Source of the DNA: a bacterium
GTDB lineage: Bacteria; Patescibacteriota; Minisyncoccia; Minisyncoccales; UBA10102
Direction of reading: 5' to 3'
DNA: 6,057 nt
NCBI GenBank assembly: GCA_030698465.1
Contig: JAUYJZ010000018.1
Span: forward strand, 1 to 6,057
A program made the translations under genes and the position numbers. This document shows, one piece after another, positions 5,952 through 6,057 of the stretch. Every line of letters starts with the position of its first letter. The first letter of the stretch is position 1. The notes beneath the pieces were generated by a model that saw only the letters and a program-made list of their open reading frames with translations, made no database searches and was not told the origin of the DNA.

Positions 5952-6057
5952 TGGCTAAAGGTTTTTGCTTTAAAAGCTGTCCCTCGAGACCGCGGATTTC
6001 GTCTTTCAGCTCCACCATGCGCAACTCCCTTCCCACGGCAAGCTTTTGAAAACGCTC
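5911..6057 (-). CDS. C-terminal end of an upstream sensor-like protein, possibly the front half of the histidine kinase
   Basis: Only the last 48 codons and the TGA stop (5911-5913) are in the window; the start lies beyond the right edge. The visible protein begins ERFQKLAVGRELRMVELKDE and continues IRGLEGQLLKQKPL, a charged coiled-coil signalling helix. A closely similar VGREL+M.ELK pattern is known from linker helices before PAS or kinase domains in bacterial sensor kinases. The tail after that (residues ANAPATKNRKPKNA) is basic and low in complexity. It is encoded where the frame overlaps the kinase start, as expected if the end is only a readout of a shifted frame. The kinase frame is +1 relative to this one. 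Removing one base from either A run on this strand (5933-5938 or 5918-5922) would join both into one open frame. It could instead be a real separate sensor subunit coupled to the kinase. Confidence 0.7.
   Translation of the reverse strand, partial: ERFQKLAVGRELRMVELKDEIRGLEGQLLKQKPLANAPATKNRKPKNA

Overview
The window is a compact bacterial chromosome segment with no mobile elements, RNA genes or CRISPR. It most resembles a Candidate Phyla Radiation (Patescibacteria, probably Parcubacteria-like) genome. This is an inference from three things: a Mur ligase that begins almost directly at its ATP-binding domain behind a short hydrophobic segment, the style of the histidine kinase and its single-domain response regulator (HQLRTP box, VKAHFTP ending), and very tight gene packing with no clear Shine-Dalgarno motifs. 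No tree or database search was possible. Base composition is moderate, and TAA, TAG and TGA all act as stops at gene ends.

Layout from left to right: (1) A minus-strand pair, ruvA (Holliday junction recognition) followed 4 nt later by a MurE-like Mur ligase that runs off the left edge. (2) A 58-nt divergent intergenic region holding three copies of the heptamer TACGAAT. (3) A plus-strand pair, uvrB (nucleotide excision repair) followed 3 nt later by rpsT (ribosomal protein bS20). (4) A convergent junction where rpsT and the minus-strand holA (DNA polymerase III delta) overlap by 4 nt; both stop codons lie at the tip of one hairpin that looks like a shared bidirectional terminator. (5) A minus-strand cluster read from the right edge: the end of a sensor-like protein, a PAS-containing histidine kinase, a stand-alone CheY-like response regulator, then holA.

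Functionally this is mostly genome maintenance (ruvA, uvrB, holA), translation (rpsT) and peptidoglycan synthesis (Mur ligase), with one two-component system inserted. The histidine kinase has no membrane segment of its own, and the regulator has no output domain. Input probably comes from the upstream protein, whose coiled-coil end overlaps the kinase start in another frame. A single-base change in a homopolymer would fuse the two into one longer sensor kinase, and this is the most useful thing in the window to check.

I see no convincing new biological system here. The best non-routine signals are the sensor/kinase frame break, the terminator that overlaps both coding ends, and the recurring ATATG start context without Shine-Dalgarno motifs. 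No stretch longer than 300 bases lacks a gene.
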